A stretch of DNA of 64,000 nucleotides, from the NCBI GenBank assembly GCA_020310875.1, contig CM035406.1, positions 81,160,355-81,224,354 on the forward strand. The letters are read 5' to 3'. Positions within the stretch are counted from its first letter, which is position 1; every line of letters begins with the position of its first letter. This stretch comes from Ceratopteris richardii. Lineage: Eukaryota > Streptophyta > Polypodiopsida > Polypodiales > Pteridaceae. This document shows positions 55,662 through 64,000 of the stretch, one piece after another. The notes beneath the pieces were generated by a model. That model was given only the letters and a program-made list of their open reading frames with translations. It was not told the DNA's origin and did no database searches. The position numbers and the translations under genes were made by a program.

Positions 55662-58370
55662 ATGAGGGGTACAAAGCGTCTACGGGAGGAGGAAGCCCAA
55701 GCTATACCACAATCAAAGAGAACTCATCTCTTACCGAAGATCACGACGGCTCAAATGCCTATTACAAGGAGAGATCTTTCCGCTGCCCTCGAAGAAACAC
55801 ATCAGTACATGCAAGGGCAGGTAAACTTAAACATTCAAGGTCATCATTATAGACAGGCAAGTCAAGAGAAACAACAACGGAGTCCAAAGAAGACACCAAA
55901 ACAAGTTGGAAGATACAAAGAACTAGGGATAGATGATTCTAGTACCAACACGGAATCCAGTCTTGAAAAAGACACTTTGGATACTGATATAAGGACAGAA
56001 ACCCAAGAAGAAGAAGCGAATGAAATTAATCAAATGGAAGTGATGCCGGAAAAGAGAGTAGAAGAATTTATTGAACATGAGCATGTCATTCAATTGAATG
56101 ATACTACAAAGATAAGCATCAAGGAAGCTCCAACCAATGCTACTTATGTAAAACCACCTATCAAAGAGGAAGTCCAAACTCCAGTAAGTAAGGAAACGGA
56201 GGAGTTACAAAACAAAGAACAAATTGTGATCGAGATACCGGATGACATACCTCAAGAAAAGCAAGCAAACATGGGGGCTGAGCCAAGGATCCAGCTTCAG
56301 ATTAGGCAGCCCCATGACACTACATTACATATCGCAAAGGGCAAAGATGTCAATACCGGCGAAGAACCAAGCATTCCTAAAACATGGCTGAATGTAGATG
56401 TCACTCAGCTGAAGCCGGTAGTCAAGCAAATGATCCAGACGGCCATGGACACTCAACAACAGTTGATGGACATAGATGCCGACTATGATCAGGCAAGGAG
56501 AGAAAAGAATCAATTTCAAATCATGAGTGAGCAGCTATCGGCACAATTGATAGAAGCACAAAAAGATTTGGCAGTCAAAAATACGGAGGTGCTGGCAATC
56601 AAGCTAGAACATGATGCATCCATCTCTCAGAATCAACAGCTGCATACACAGCTAACAGAATTGCAAAGATTACACGATGCGAGCGAGGCTGAGAAAGAGA
56701 AAATGAAAATGAGAAGCATGTTATTAGAAAAACAACTCAAGTTATGTATGAAAGAGAACGACAGCCTCTACAACAGAAATAAGGAATTGATGAAGTCCTT
56801 ATTATATGATCAACCAATCGTACAACAGGAATCCATAGAAACCAAAGAAAAAGAATTAAGAGATCAGATCTCAAAATATGAAGAGTTGCTAAAGCAAGAA
56901 CAAGCAAAGATAGAGGAATGGAAGAGCCGATACACCAATGAAACCAATGAATTGAAGAATCAATTACAAAAGGTGAACGCCAAATTGATACAAAGCTACA
57001 GCAAAAATATGGATAATGTTGCTGTCATTGGTAAAGAATTGCTGGCCACTAAAGAAACACTCAGAGAAGCCATGCAAGAGGTAAAAGAGAAAGATGAATG
57101 CATAGCACGACTAAAGACTCAAATGAAAGAGAAAACACCGATCGGGACACCAGTAGTGCCGGCTAAGGAAAATCCTACTGACGAGGTAGAGGTAAGTCCT
57201 CTATCTCACCCGATCTATAATTCTCCACTACATGAGCAGTTGGCCGACATACATGACGAACATCCAATGCCCTACACTACAGAAATAAGTCAGAAAGAAC
57301 GGGCACTAGTGGTGTCCCGATTGACGGAGAATTTTGAAAATGAAGTCATTAAGGTGATGAAAGAGGCCAAGATCAAAGGTAAAGACCTGGACAAGACAAT
57401 GAAGCCTTTCAATATTCCGTACGGACTATTGAAAGAGAAAACAAGACGATATATAAAGAAGATTACAAAGAAGAGTCCAGATGAGCAACTCAATTTTAAA
57501 CAAGACACATTCACATACAGCCAAGAAGAGTTCGAAGCTGCACAACCAATATGGAGAAGAAAGTTTTTGGAGAAACATCCCACACTACGGGTACATTGGC
57601 AAGCAGCACCATATTCATTACAGGTAAACCCTTCATTTTGTCCTATACCACGAAGAAGGGATGCCCGAGAATTTTTGGACTTGCAAAGAAATGGCGCAAT
57701 AAATAATCAATGGCTGAATTATCCGCTACTACCAAGCCCACCTTATAATTACTTGCCAACGGAGGATTATATGGTCAAAACCATCGAATATTGGCTGCAG
57801 AATTATACAACAGTACCTGACTTAGCTGTCAAAATGACCAATAAGATACTTAGTATGATACTTACGGTACTCAAGGTCTACAAACATGCGGCCTACACTT
57901 TTTTGAATTTCATCGGCATTAGTCAGGGCACGGAAATCCTCATTTTTGATCTATCAGTTATGCCTAGTAGACCAACAATAATGGCGTATTATTCCAGATT
58001 AATGTTCTTGCCAAGTGTATATATGCAGACTTTTGAAGAAGCTTTCTTTACAGGATTTTTTGAGATGGATTCAGAAATTTTTTTGAAGATGTCATCCAAT
58101 TTAAATGCCAGATTAGTGGCATATGAACTTAGCTTCTTCGCAGATCACAGACAGCCACCCAATGACGGTGTGAAGGCAGAACAATGGAAACAACTCATGA
58201 TACGTGAGGCAAATCTGCTAAATGATACAGAGCAAAGAGTATATAAAACATATGCCCATCGCTTATCAAAGCCTGTCGGGGACGACAGAGTCCAGGAGGG
58301 GGGCAGTGTTGAGGGAGAGTCGAGTAAAAAGAAGAAAAGAAGAAGGCAACGAAAGAAGCAGCTTCACTAA
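55662..58370 (+). CDS. Extra Gypsy ORF Y: 902-residue coiled-coil protein, unknown function
   Basis: Intact frame starting MRGTKRLREEEAQ. Residues 1-30 are basic. Residues 90-250 are acidic and disordered-looking. Residues about 255-490 are a long coiled coil with heptad-like Leu/Ile/Gln spacing (SEQLSAQLIEAQKDL, LLEKQLKLCMKEND). Residues about 545-870 look globular, with aromatic-rich segments such as YPLLPSPPYNYLPTEDYMV. The extreme C terminus is a basic cluster KKKKRRRQRKK that could be a nuclear signal. No transmembrane segment or signal peptide, so it is not an obvious envelope-like protein despite its position before the 3' LTR. It contains no stop over 902 codons, while the upstream gag-pol has about ten. 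Confidence 0.7.
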   Translation: MRGTKRLREEEAQAIPQSKRTHLLPKITTAQMPITRRDLSAALEETHQYMQGQVNLNIQGHHYRQASQEKQQRSPKKTPKQVGRYKELGIDDSSTNTESSLEKDTLDTDIRTETQEEEANEINQMEVMPEKRVEEFIEHEHVIQLNDTTKISIKEAPTNATYVKPPIKEEVQTPVSKETEELQNKEQIVIEIPDDIPQEKQANMGAEPRIQLQIRQPHDTTLHIAKGKDVNTGEEPSIPKTWLNVDVTQLKPVVKQMIQTAMDTQQQLMDIDADYDQARREKNQFQIMSEQLSAQLIEAQKDLAVKNTEVLAIKLEHDASISQNQQLHTQLTELQRLHDASEAEKEKMKMRSMLLEKQLKLCMKENDSLYNRNKELMKSLLYDQPIVQQESIETKEKELRDQISKYEELLKQEQAKIEEWKSRYTNETNELKNQLQKVNAKLIQSYSKNMDNVAVIGKELLATKETLREAMQEVKEKDECIARLKTQMKEKTPIGTPVVPAKENPTDEVEVSPLSHPIYNSPLHEQLADIHDEHPMPYTTEISQKERALVVSRLTENFENEVIKVMKEAKIKGKDLDKTMKPFNIPYGLLKEKTRRYIKKITKKSPDEQLNFKQDTFTYSQEEFEAAQPIWRRKFLEKHPTLRVHWQAAPYSLQVNPSFCPIPRRRDAREFLDLQRNGAINNQWLNYPLLPSPPYNYLPTEDYMVKTIEYWLQNYTTVPDLAVKMTNKILSMILTVLKVYKHAAYTFLNFIGISQGTEILIFDLSVMPSRPTIMAYYSRLMFLPSVYMQTFEEAFFTGFFEMDSEIFLKMSSNLNARLVAYELSFFADHRQPPNDGVKAEQWKQLMIREANLLNDTEQRVYKTYAHRLSKPVGDDRVQEGGSVEGESSKKKKRRRQRKKQLH
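58270..58309 (+). repeat. Duplicate purine-tract-like block inside ORF Y
   Basis: CCTGTCGGGGACGACAG followed by a G-rich purine run. It closely matches 58718-58753, the block before the 3' LTR. CTGTC and GACAG can pair as a small hairpin. Confidence 0.6.
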
Positions 58371-58740
58371 TAGAAATATCCGAAGACATATCTCTGCAGG
58401 AAGCCCCGCAGGGGCACACACACCAAGGAAAAGCACGCAGCTGAGAGGAGGAACCAGGGCCAACAAGTATTCCATATGAGGGTGCTTCAACCTCTTGAGT
58501 TACAGAGGATTCAGATCAAGGCTTACGAGCTACATCCGCATATGTGCATTGATGGCGTGCGTGGCAAACCGAATTAACCGGCTTTGAGTAATGCAACCAG
58601 GTCCGATATGTGAAACCAAGACAAATGAGAGCGCCTCTAAAACGTAATGCAAGATCAAGAATCAGGCAGAACTGACCAAAGGATGCGCGTGTTGATCGAG
58701 ACAAACAAGAAGTAAAGCCTGTCAGGGGACGACAGAGACG
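58371..58740 (+). other. Gypsy 3' untranslated segment
   Basis: No gene. Contains the second copy of the CTGTC...GACAG hairpin just before the purine tract. Confidence 0.6.
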
Positions 58741-58753
58741 AAGAGGGGGAGAG
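58741..58753 (+). other. Gypsy polypurine tract
   Basis: AAGAGGGGGAGAG, a few bases before the 3' LTR, where plus-strand synthesis would start. Confidence 0.88.
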
Positions 58754-58755
58754 TT

Positions 58756-59649
58756 TTGCAGAGCTAAAGAAAGCACAAAGCAGAGAAAAAGACGGGCCCC
58801 AAAATTTTTCCGATTTGGACATCATATTTTTGTATCATAACCATTCTTGTAATATATTTTCCGTTGTAAAGGCACTAGAGAAGTCTTCTAGATGCATCCC
58901 TGCAGAAGATTAGAGATTTACCCATGTAAAATAGTAGGAAATTAGTCTTTTAGTGAATAAAGTGCCGGTCTCTTGTGTGAAAGGACCATTTTTTAGGGCA
59001 CTAGTATATAAGTCAAGTGTGACTCTTTGTAAAGAACTTTTGGCCATTGTGAGAATAGAGAGCACAGAAATTCGAATTTGTGTCTTTCTCACTCTGTATC
59101 TTCTTCTTTGTGAGCTTGTATGCATGTGTATTGCTTGGAAAGAGTGCTTGTGAGTGTTGTCTATCTATGAAAGTGTTTATTTGCTGTAGGTAAGGTGTGT
59201 GCGAAGTGTAGGAAGTGCTGAAGTGTAGGAAGGTATTTCCCGCGACTCAGTATTTTGCTCATAACTTAAAGTAGGAGCGTCAGAATTGAACGAAACCACT
59301 GCCATTGGATGCGTCTTCTCGAGAGCTTCGAAACGCATATGCTATTTGCTATATTTGGAGCTCAGAGCTGGGAGAAAAGTCCAAAATACGGACGGCTGCT
59401 GCACCAAGTATCGTTTCGCCATGACCAACAGTTGAAGCTTGTTTGGATAAGTCATTGCCTTATTTACACTCTTTGAGTAGTCCATTTGCATTGATCATCA
59501 CATGATTGCATGTCCTCATACACTCGGCTAGGTTTGTATACTTTTTGGATTGATAATTAAAAGCGTGTATCCCCACTATATGCACTTGAGAGGGGATTGA
59601 GGTATAGTCTCTTTCTCCGCAAGTCCCTAAGTTGGTACTTAGGTCAACA
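58756..59649 (+). repeat. Gypsy 3' LTR
   Basis: Partner of 25665-26558 with about 31 substitutions by my count and no length difference. TATA-like TATATAA at 59005-59011. GTGTG follows at 59650-59654. Confidence 0.95.
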
Positions 59650-59659
59650 GTGTGTATGT

Positions 59660-61084
59660 TTAAATGTGTATTCAAGGCCAAAATGCTGCAATAATATGTC
59701 AATATATTTCGTTTGACACAAAGCCGTTCCACCATCAACTTGGATAAATTGAATGCCCAAATAGTGATGCAAATGACCCAAATTAGACATCTCAAAAGAG
59801 GCATGTAAAGTAGCCTTAAAATCAGCAATATGCTTCTCAATAGGACCAGTGGTCAACATGTCGTCAACATAGACAACAATGATCAGAAGCTTATCATTAG
59901 CACGCTTAACATATAAGGTGATTAAAGGTGGACTGTTCTCAAAACCATGTGCAATCACATAGGCATGTATCTTCTCATACCAAGCACGTGCTACTTGCTT
60001 TAAACCATATAATGCCTTCTTTAACCTCCACACCTGGTTTTCATGCCCTCTCTGCACAAAGCCATGGGGCTGAAAAACATACACTTCTTCATGCAAGTCA
60101 CCATTCAGAAATGTTGTTTTAATGTCAAGCTGATGTACATTCCAACCGTGATGGGCTGCAAGTGCATAGATGCTACGAACAATAGTCATTTAGAAAGTAG
60201 GTGCAAAGGTCTCATCAAAATCAATGCCTCTTTCCTGTGCATAACCCTTTGCAACAAGCCTAGCTTTATACCTGTCAACTGTACCATCACGCTTATGCTT
60301 CAGCTTGTATACCCACTTAGTCCCAATGGCCCTCTTGCCAGGAGGCAAGTCACATAAAGACCAAGTACCATTCTTCATTATAGCATCATATTCAGATTGC
60401 ATAGCAGCCATCCAATTTTCTGAATTTTGTGCTTCATCAAATGAAAGAGGCTCATTCTCATCACAGAGACTAGATGTAGCCATATCATAGCAATCTGATG
60501 GAAAAGAGGCACTATGAGAGCCTGGAAGATTATGATATGACAAAGGTGCATCTAATTTGCTATCATGTAAAGTTTGCACCAGCCATTTTGGCATAGTTTT
60601 TGCCTTCTCAATATCAACTCTCTCATCAACAAGTGCATCAGGTAAATCTGCATAAAAAATGGAATGATTTGCATCATCACATGAAACCTAAAAAGGCTAA
60701 AAATTTGCCTCATTAGGACCAACACTAGACTGTCCACCTCTAAAAAGTGGCAGCAAAGTATCATACATGTCTTTGGAGCTAACAGATGTCTCCTTAGTAC
60801 ATGAAAGCAATGGTTGAATAGCATCTTCCACAAAAAAAACATCACGGCTAACCTGAATGCATTTAGTTTGTGGATGATGCAGATGATAGCCTTTACTTTC
60901 AGAACTGTACCCAACAAAAATACATTTTACTACTTTGTCATCCAATTTTTTTTGATGTTGTTCAGGCACTAATGCATATGCCAAACAACCAAAAACACGT
61001 AGAAGTGCAATAGATGGCTTGCGATCATGCCAAGCCTCATATGGAGTGATAGATTGCAGCGCTTTAGTGGGACACCTATTAAGT
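59660..61084 (-). pseudogene. Copia integrase-RT fragment, minus strand
   Basis: A different Copia family from the others. On the minus strand, from 61084, come the integrase C-terminal part (SITPYEAWHDRKP, then CIFVGYSSESKGYHLHHP), a linker with stops, and the RT start (60594-60190, WVYKLKHKRDGTVDRYKARL). RT continues at 60189-59660 with LDIKTTFLNGDLHEEVY, ALYGLKQVARAWY and YVDD. It ends after DILLQHFGLEY, so RNase H and the LTR are missing. The right side is cut by the CACTA terminus at 61085. Stops near 60190 and in the linker show it is dead. Confidence 0.9.
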
Positions 61085-61360
61085 CACTACAACATATCGA
61101 GGGTATACCGAGGCTTCTACCGAGGGAAATGAACGGGCGCAATTTTGCCTCGATGTCGGTGTAAGGGTCGGTGTAGGCGTTGGAACCAAAGCGCCGGTAT
61201 AAGCGCCGGTATAAGCGTCGGTATAAGTGTCGGTATAAGCGTCGGTATAAGCGTCGGTATAAGTGTCGGTATGCCCCTGGGAAAAATAGTCGGTATAAGC
61301 ATCGGTATCTGCCTAGGGATACCGACGCTTATACCGTCGCCTATACCGATGACCATATCT
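61085..61360. mobile_element. Probable CACTA transposon terminus with subterminal repeats
   Basis: It begins CACTACAACATATCGAGGGT, in the style of CACTA terminal inverted repeats, and abruptly interrupts the Copia integrase frame. About nine direct copies of a CGGTATAAGCGT-like 12-bp motif follow between 61193 and 61315, with inverted copies (ATACCGACGCTTATACCG) at about 61318-61350. Such arrays are bound by the transposase accessory protein in known CACTA elements. The opposite terminus was not found, so the element either continues beyond 64000 or is truncated. The preceding AGT (61082-61084) would be the 3-bp target duplication. Confidence 0.65.
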
Positions 61361-61365
61361 GCAAA

Positions 61366-61455
61366 ATTTTTTTTGGCAGAGTATGTTGTCTCTTGCTACA
61401 GCAACATTCCCATGCTGCTGTGTAGCAAAAGACAATACACTCTGCCCAAGAAAAA
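61366..61455. repeat. Imperfect hairpin with arms of about 35 bases
   Basis: The left arm from about 61371 (TTTTGGCAGAGTATGTTGTC...) pairs with the right arm 61412-61455 (...GACAATACACTCTGCCC). A few mismatches occur and the loop is under ten bases. Confidence 0.75.
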
Positions 61456-61789
61456 CCCGAGTACATGTGACATGTATGATAGGCAACAGAAACATGATTT
61501 GATAAAGCAAAACATATTGTCAAATACAAAAGACATGGGAGAAATCAATCATCAACCATGTACAAAGAAATGAGACACATTGCCATGATATTTATAAACA
61601 ACAACCAGAACACATGTTCATGTGTGTATGCCTATGTATATACATGTGTATGTGTATATGTATTATGTATATATATTTGTATATGTGTAAATATTTGTAT
61701 GAATTTTTAAAAACCCTAGAACCCTAATCCTAATGACCTAGACCTAAAACATGTGTATGTGTGTATTTTTGTGTATATATATGTGTATG

Positions 61790-61790
<1 letters not shown>
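61456..61790. other. Non-coding stretch, no feature recognised
   Basis: Ordinary AT-rich sequence grading into TG-rich microsatellite. The first telomere-like motif lies inside at 61709-61734. Confidence 0.5.
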
Positions 61791-61896
<106 letters not shown>

Positions 61897-62034
61897 ATGT
61901 GTGTGTATGCATATGTGTATCTATGTAAAAACCCTAAAACCCTAATCCTGAAGACCTAGACCTAAAACATGTATATGTGTATGCATGTGTGTATATAAGT
62001 AAAAGCCAAAAACCCTAACCCTAAAACATGCATA

Positions 62035-62260
62035 TGTGTGTATGTATATGTCACATGTGTGTATGTATGTATGCATGTGTATATATATCTATGTGTGTGT
62101 GTGTATGGATGTATGTATGTATGTGTGTGTGTGTGTCTTTGTGTGTGTGTGTATGTGTATGTGTGTGTGTGTATATATCTCTTTCTTTATCTCCCTCTCT
62201 CTCTCTCTCTTTCTTTCATCTCTCTCTTTCTTTCATCTCTCTCTCTCTCTATCTCACTCT
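62035..62260. repeat. TG/TATG microsatellite followed by CT tract
   Basis: TG-rich to about 62175, then CT-rich. The same order recurs at 62422-63560. Confidence 0.9.
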
Positions 62261-62261
62261 A

Positions 62262-62350
62262 TATCAATTGAAAACAAAACAATCACTTACATCGATGTAA
62301 TTGTTTGGAGTGTTTTCATCAAAGTCCACTTAATGTTTTCCTTCATCGAA
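62262..62350. repeat. Unique block U, copy 1
   Basis: ATATCAATTGAAAACAAAAC then a conserved stretch with ATCGATGTAATTGTTTGGAG, matching 63562-63655. It always follows a CT tract. No coding frame. Confidence 0.85.
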
Positions 62351-62421
62351 TTCCAAAGTGCAAAACAAAAGAAAAGAGAAATTCATAAACCCTAATCCTA
62401 AAACCCTAATCCTAAAACATG

Positions 62422-63345
62422 TATATATGTGTATGTGTGTATGTATATGTGATGTGTGTGTATGTGTATGTGCATGTATGCATGTGTGTGTATACATATG
62501 TGAGTGTGTATACATATGTGAGTGTGTATATATATGTGTGTGTATGTAATATGCATGTGTGTATGTATGTATGTTTGTGTGTACATGCATATGTGTGTGT
62601 ATGTATGTATGCATATGCATGTGTGTATGCACATATGTGTCTATATACATATGTGAGTGTGTATGTAATATGCATGTGTTTATGTATGTATGTGTGTGTG
62701 TACATGCAAATATGTGTGTATGTATGTATGCATATGCATGTGTGTATGTATACATGTGTGTGTGTACATGTGTGTATGTATATGTGTGTATGTGTGTATG
62801 TGTGTATGTGTGTATGTGTGTATATGTGTGTATGGGTGTTTGTATATGTGATGTGTGTGTATGTGTATGTGCATGTATGCATGTGTGTGTATACATATGT
62901 GAGTGCGTATACATATGTGAGTGTGTATATATATGTGTGTGTGTATGTAATATGCATGTGTGTATGTATGTATGTGTGTGTGTACATGCATATATGTGTA
63001 TGTATGTATGCATATGCATGTGTGTATGTATACATGTGTGTGTGTACATGTGTGTAAGTATATGTGTGTTTACATGTATGTATGTATGTGAGTATGAGAA
63101 TGAATATGTGTGTGTATGTTTATGCATGTGTGTATCTAATATGCATGTGTGTATGTAATATGCATGTTTGTATGTAATATGCATGTGTGTATGTATATGT
63201 GTGTATGCATGTGAGTATGTAATATGTATGTGTATGTATATGCATGTGTGTATCTAATATGTATATGAGTGTGTATGTAATATGCATGTGTGTATGTAAT
63301 ATTCATATGAGTATATGTATGCATATGTGTGTGTATGTATGTATG
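62422..63345. repeat. Long TG/TATG microsatellite with higher-order repeats
   Basis: About 920 bases of TG, TATG and GCATG units. Larger blocks recur, for example the segment at about 62440-62600 again at about 62840-63000. Long open frames here are artefacts. Confidence 0.92.
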
Positions 63346-63470
63346 CATTTGTCTCTCTATCTTATTCTCTTTCTATTTCATCTCTCTCTTTCTCTTTCAT
63401 CTCTCTCTCTATTTCACTCTCTCTCTATCTTTCTCTTTCATCTCTCTCTCTCTCTATTTCTCTCTCTCTT

Positions 63471-63511
<41 letters not shown>

Positions 63512-63560
63512 ATGTTTCTCTAGATCTCTCTCTTTCTTTCATCTCTCTCTCTATCTCACT
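63346..63560. repeat. CT-rich microsatellite
   Basis: Imperfect (CT)n with TTT interruptions. Confidence 0.95.
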
Positions 63561-63561
63561 C

Positions 63562-63655
63562 TATATCAATAAAAACAAAACAATCACTTACATCGATGTA
63601 ATTGTTTGGAGCATTGTCCTCAAGGTCCACTTAATGTTTCCCTTCGTCGAATTCC
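63562..63655. repeat. Unique block U, copy 2
   Basis: Homologue of 62262-62350 about 1.3 kb away, in the same orientation. Confidence 0.85.
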
Positions 63656-63787
63656 AATGATTTGATGCCAAAAAGCTCCTGCAAAACAAAAGAGAAGAGA
63701 AATTAGAAAAGGGAAAACACAAAGAAATAGAAAGGGTGCTACAGTATGTGCAATTCTTACAAAAATTTCAGATCTAGAGAAACAGAG

Positions 63788-63890
63788 ATGTAGAGAAAGA
63801 GAGAGAGAGAGACAAAGAGAGAGAGAAAGAGAGAGAAAGAGAGAGAAAGAGTGAGAAATAGTGAGAAAGAGTGAGAAAGAGAGAGATGTG
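63788..63890. repeat. (GA)n microsatellite
   Basis: GAGA and GAGAAA units. The opposite purine orientation to the CT tracts nearby. Confidence 0.95.
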
Positions 63891-64000
63891 TGTACCTAAT
63901 AGGTGCAGAATGTATTTCGCGTGCGCTAACTCGACAGTAGTAAACTTTGGTTCAAAATGCAAGCAAATGTCCAATTTTTGCTCTCGGGCCCGGTTAAAAC
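63891..64000. other. Window end, nothing recognised
   Basis: Unique-looking sequence without a recognisable gene or repeat. Confidence 0.4.

Larger units (their letters stand above)
25665..59649 (+). mobile_element. Large Gypsy (Ty3-like, Athila/Tat-type) element with nested Copia array
   Basis: Paired 893-bp LTRs, an Asp-tRNA primer site, gag, protease, RT-RNase H, two extra ORFs and a purine tract make this a complete LTR element structurally. It is about 13.7 kb long once the 20.3-kb nested Copia block (31741-52035, plus one target copy) is removed. The Asp primer site, gag beginning MNLRSGR and long extra 3' coding region are typical of the plant Athila/Tat group. Gag-pol has many stops and integrase is nearly absent, so the element cannot be autonomous. 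The LTRs differ at about 31 of 893 positions by my own count. Confidence 0.9.

Noticed and set aside
55662..58370. Envelope-like gene
   Set aside because: The position would fit, but there is no signal peptide or membrane segment. It has a long coiled coil and a basic tail instead.
61117..61573. Gly/Ile/Ser repeat frames (ISVGISVG type) over the subterminal repeats
   Set aside because: A translation artefact of the 12-bp subterminal motif, present in several frames and both strands.

Overview
This window looks like intergenic repeat DNA from a large plant nuclear genome. The evidence is plant-type Copia, Gypsy, LINE and CACTA relatives, initiator-Met and Asp tRNA primer sites, CCCTAA-type telomere-like motifs, very long AT/AC/CT microsatellites, and no recognisable host gene. 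A seed plant with a large, repeat-rich genome (a gymnosperm, for example) would fit, but the sequence alone does not fix the species. No rRNA gene, canonical tRNA gene or CRISPR array was seen.

Layout. (1) 1-25.6 kb is a mosaic of old repeats. An unknown repeat R1 (1-2942, 7681-9777, part at 19438-19829) alternates with three decayed copies of one CACTA-like cassette. In order, each cassette holds a short palindrome, a CT tract, an AC-rich tract, an AT tract, minus-strand ORF1-like exons and a plus-strand TNP2-like transposase. The copies lie at about 2.9-7.3 kb, 19.8-22.8 kb and 22.8-25.6 kb, and a fourth piece of R1-plus-cassette sequence flanks 18.4-19.4 kb. Embedded here are a complete 559-bp TRIM element (4247-4805), a truncated Copia (9.8-13.4 kb), a 5'-truncated L1-type LINE (13.4-17.5 kb) and an ATCG-rich fragment resembling a Gypsy leader (17.5-18.4 kb).

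(2) 25,665-59,649 is one Gypsy (Ty3-like, Athila/Tat-type) element with 893-bp LTRs, an Asp-tRNA primer site, broken gag, protease and RT-RNase H genes, almost no integrase, and two intact downstream ORFs of unknown function (283 and 902 codons). Its leader carries a dense ATCGT array.

(3) Inside that Gypsy, at 31,741-52,035, sits a minus-strand Copia array of five LTRs and four internal regions (A-D) with a single 5-bp target duplication (GATAA) at the outer ends only. Copy A has an intact 1407-codon gag-pol. B and D share one nonsense mutation. C has lost most of pol. The Gypsy reading frame is continuous across the inserted block, which confirms nesting.

(4) 59.66-64 kb holds a minus-strand Copia fragment interrupted by a probable CACTA terminus with subterminal repeats. 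A hairpin, telomere-like repeats and long TG/CT/GA microsatellites follow.

Order of events inferred: CACTA-like cassettes and microsatellites first, then Gypsy insertion (LTRs about 3.5% different by eye), then Copia insertion (outer LTRs about 0.8% different by eye), then tandem growth and deletion of the Copia array. The two most unusual items are the tandem Copia array with two LTR lineages and the integrase-less Gypsy whose extra ORFs have stayed open while its gag-pol decayed.
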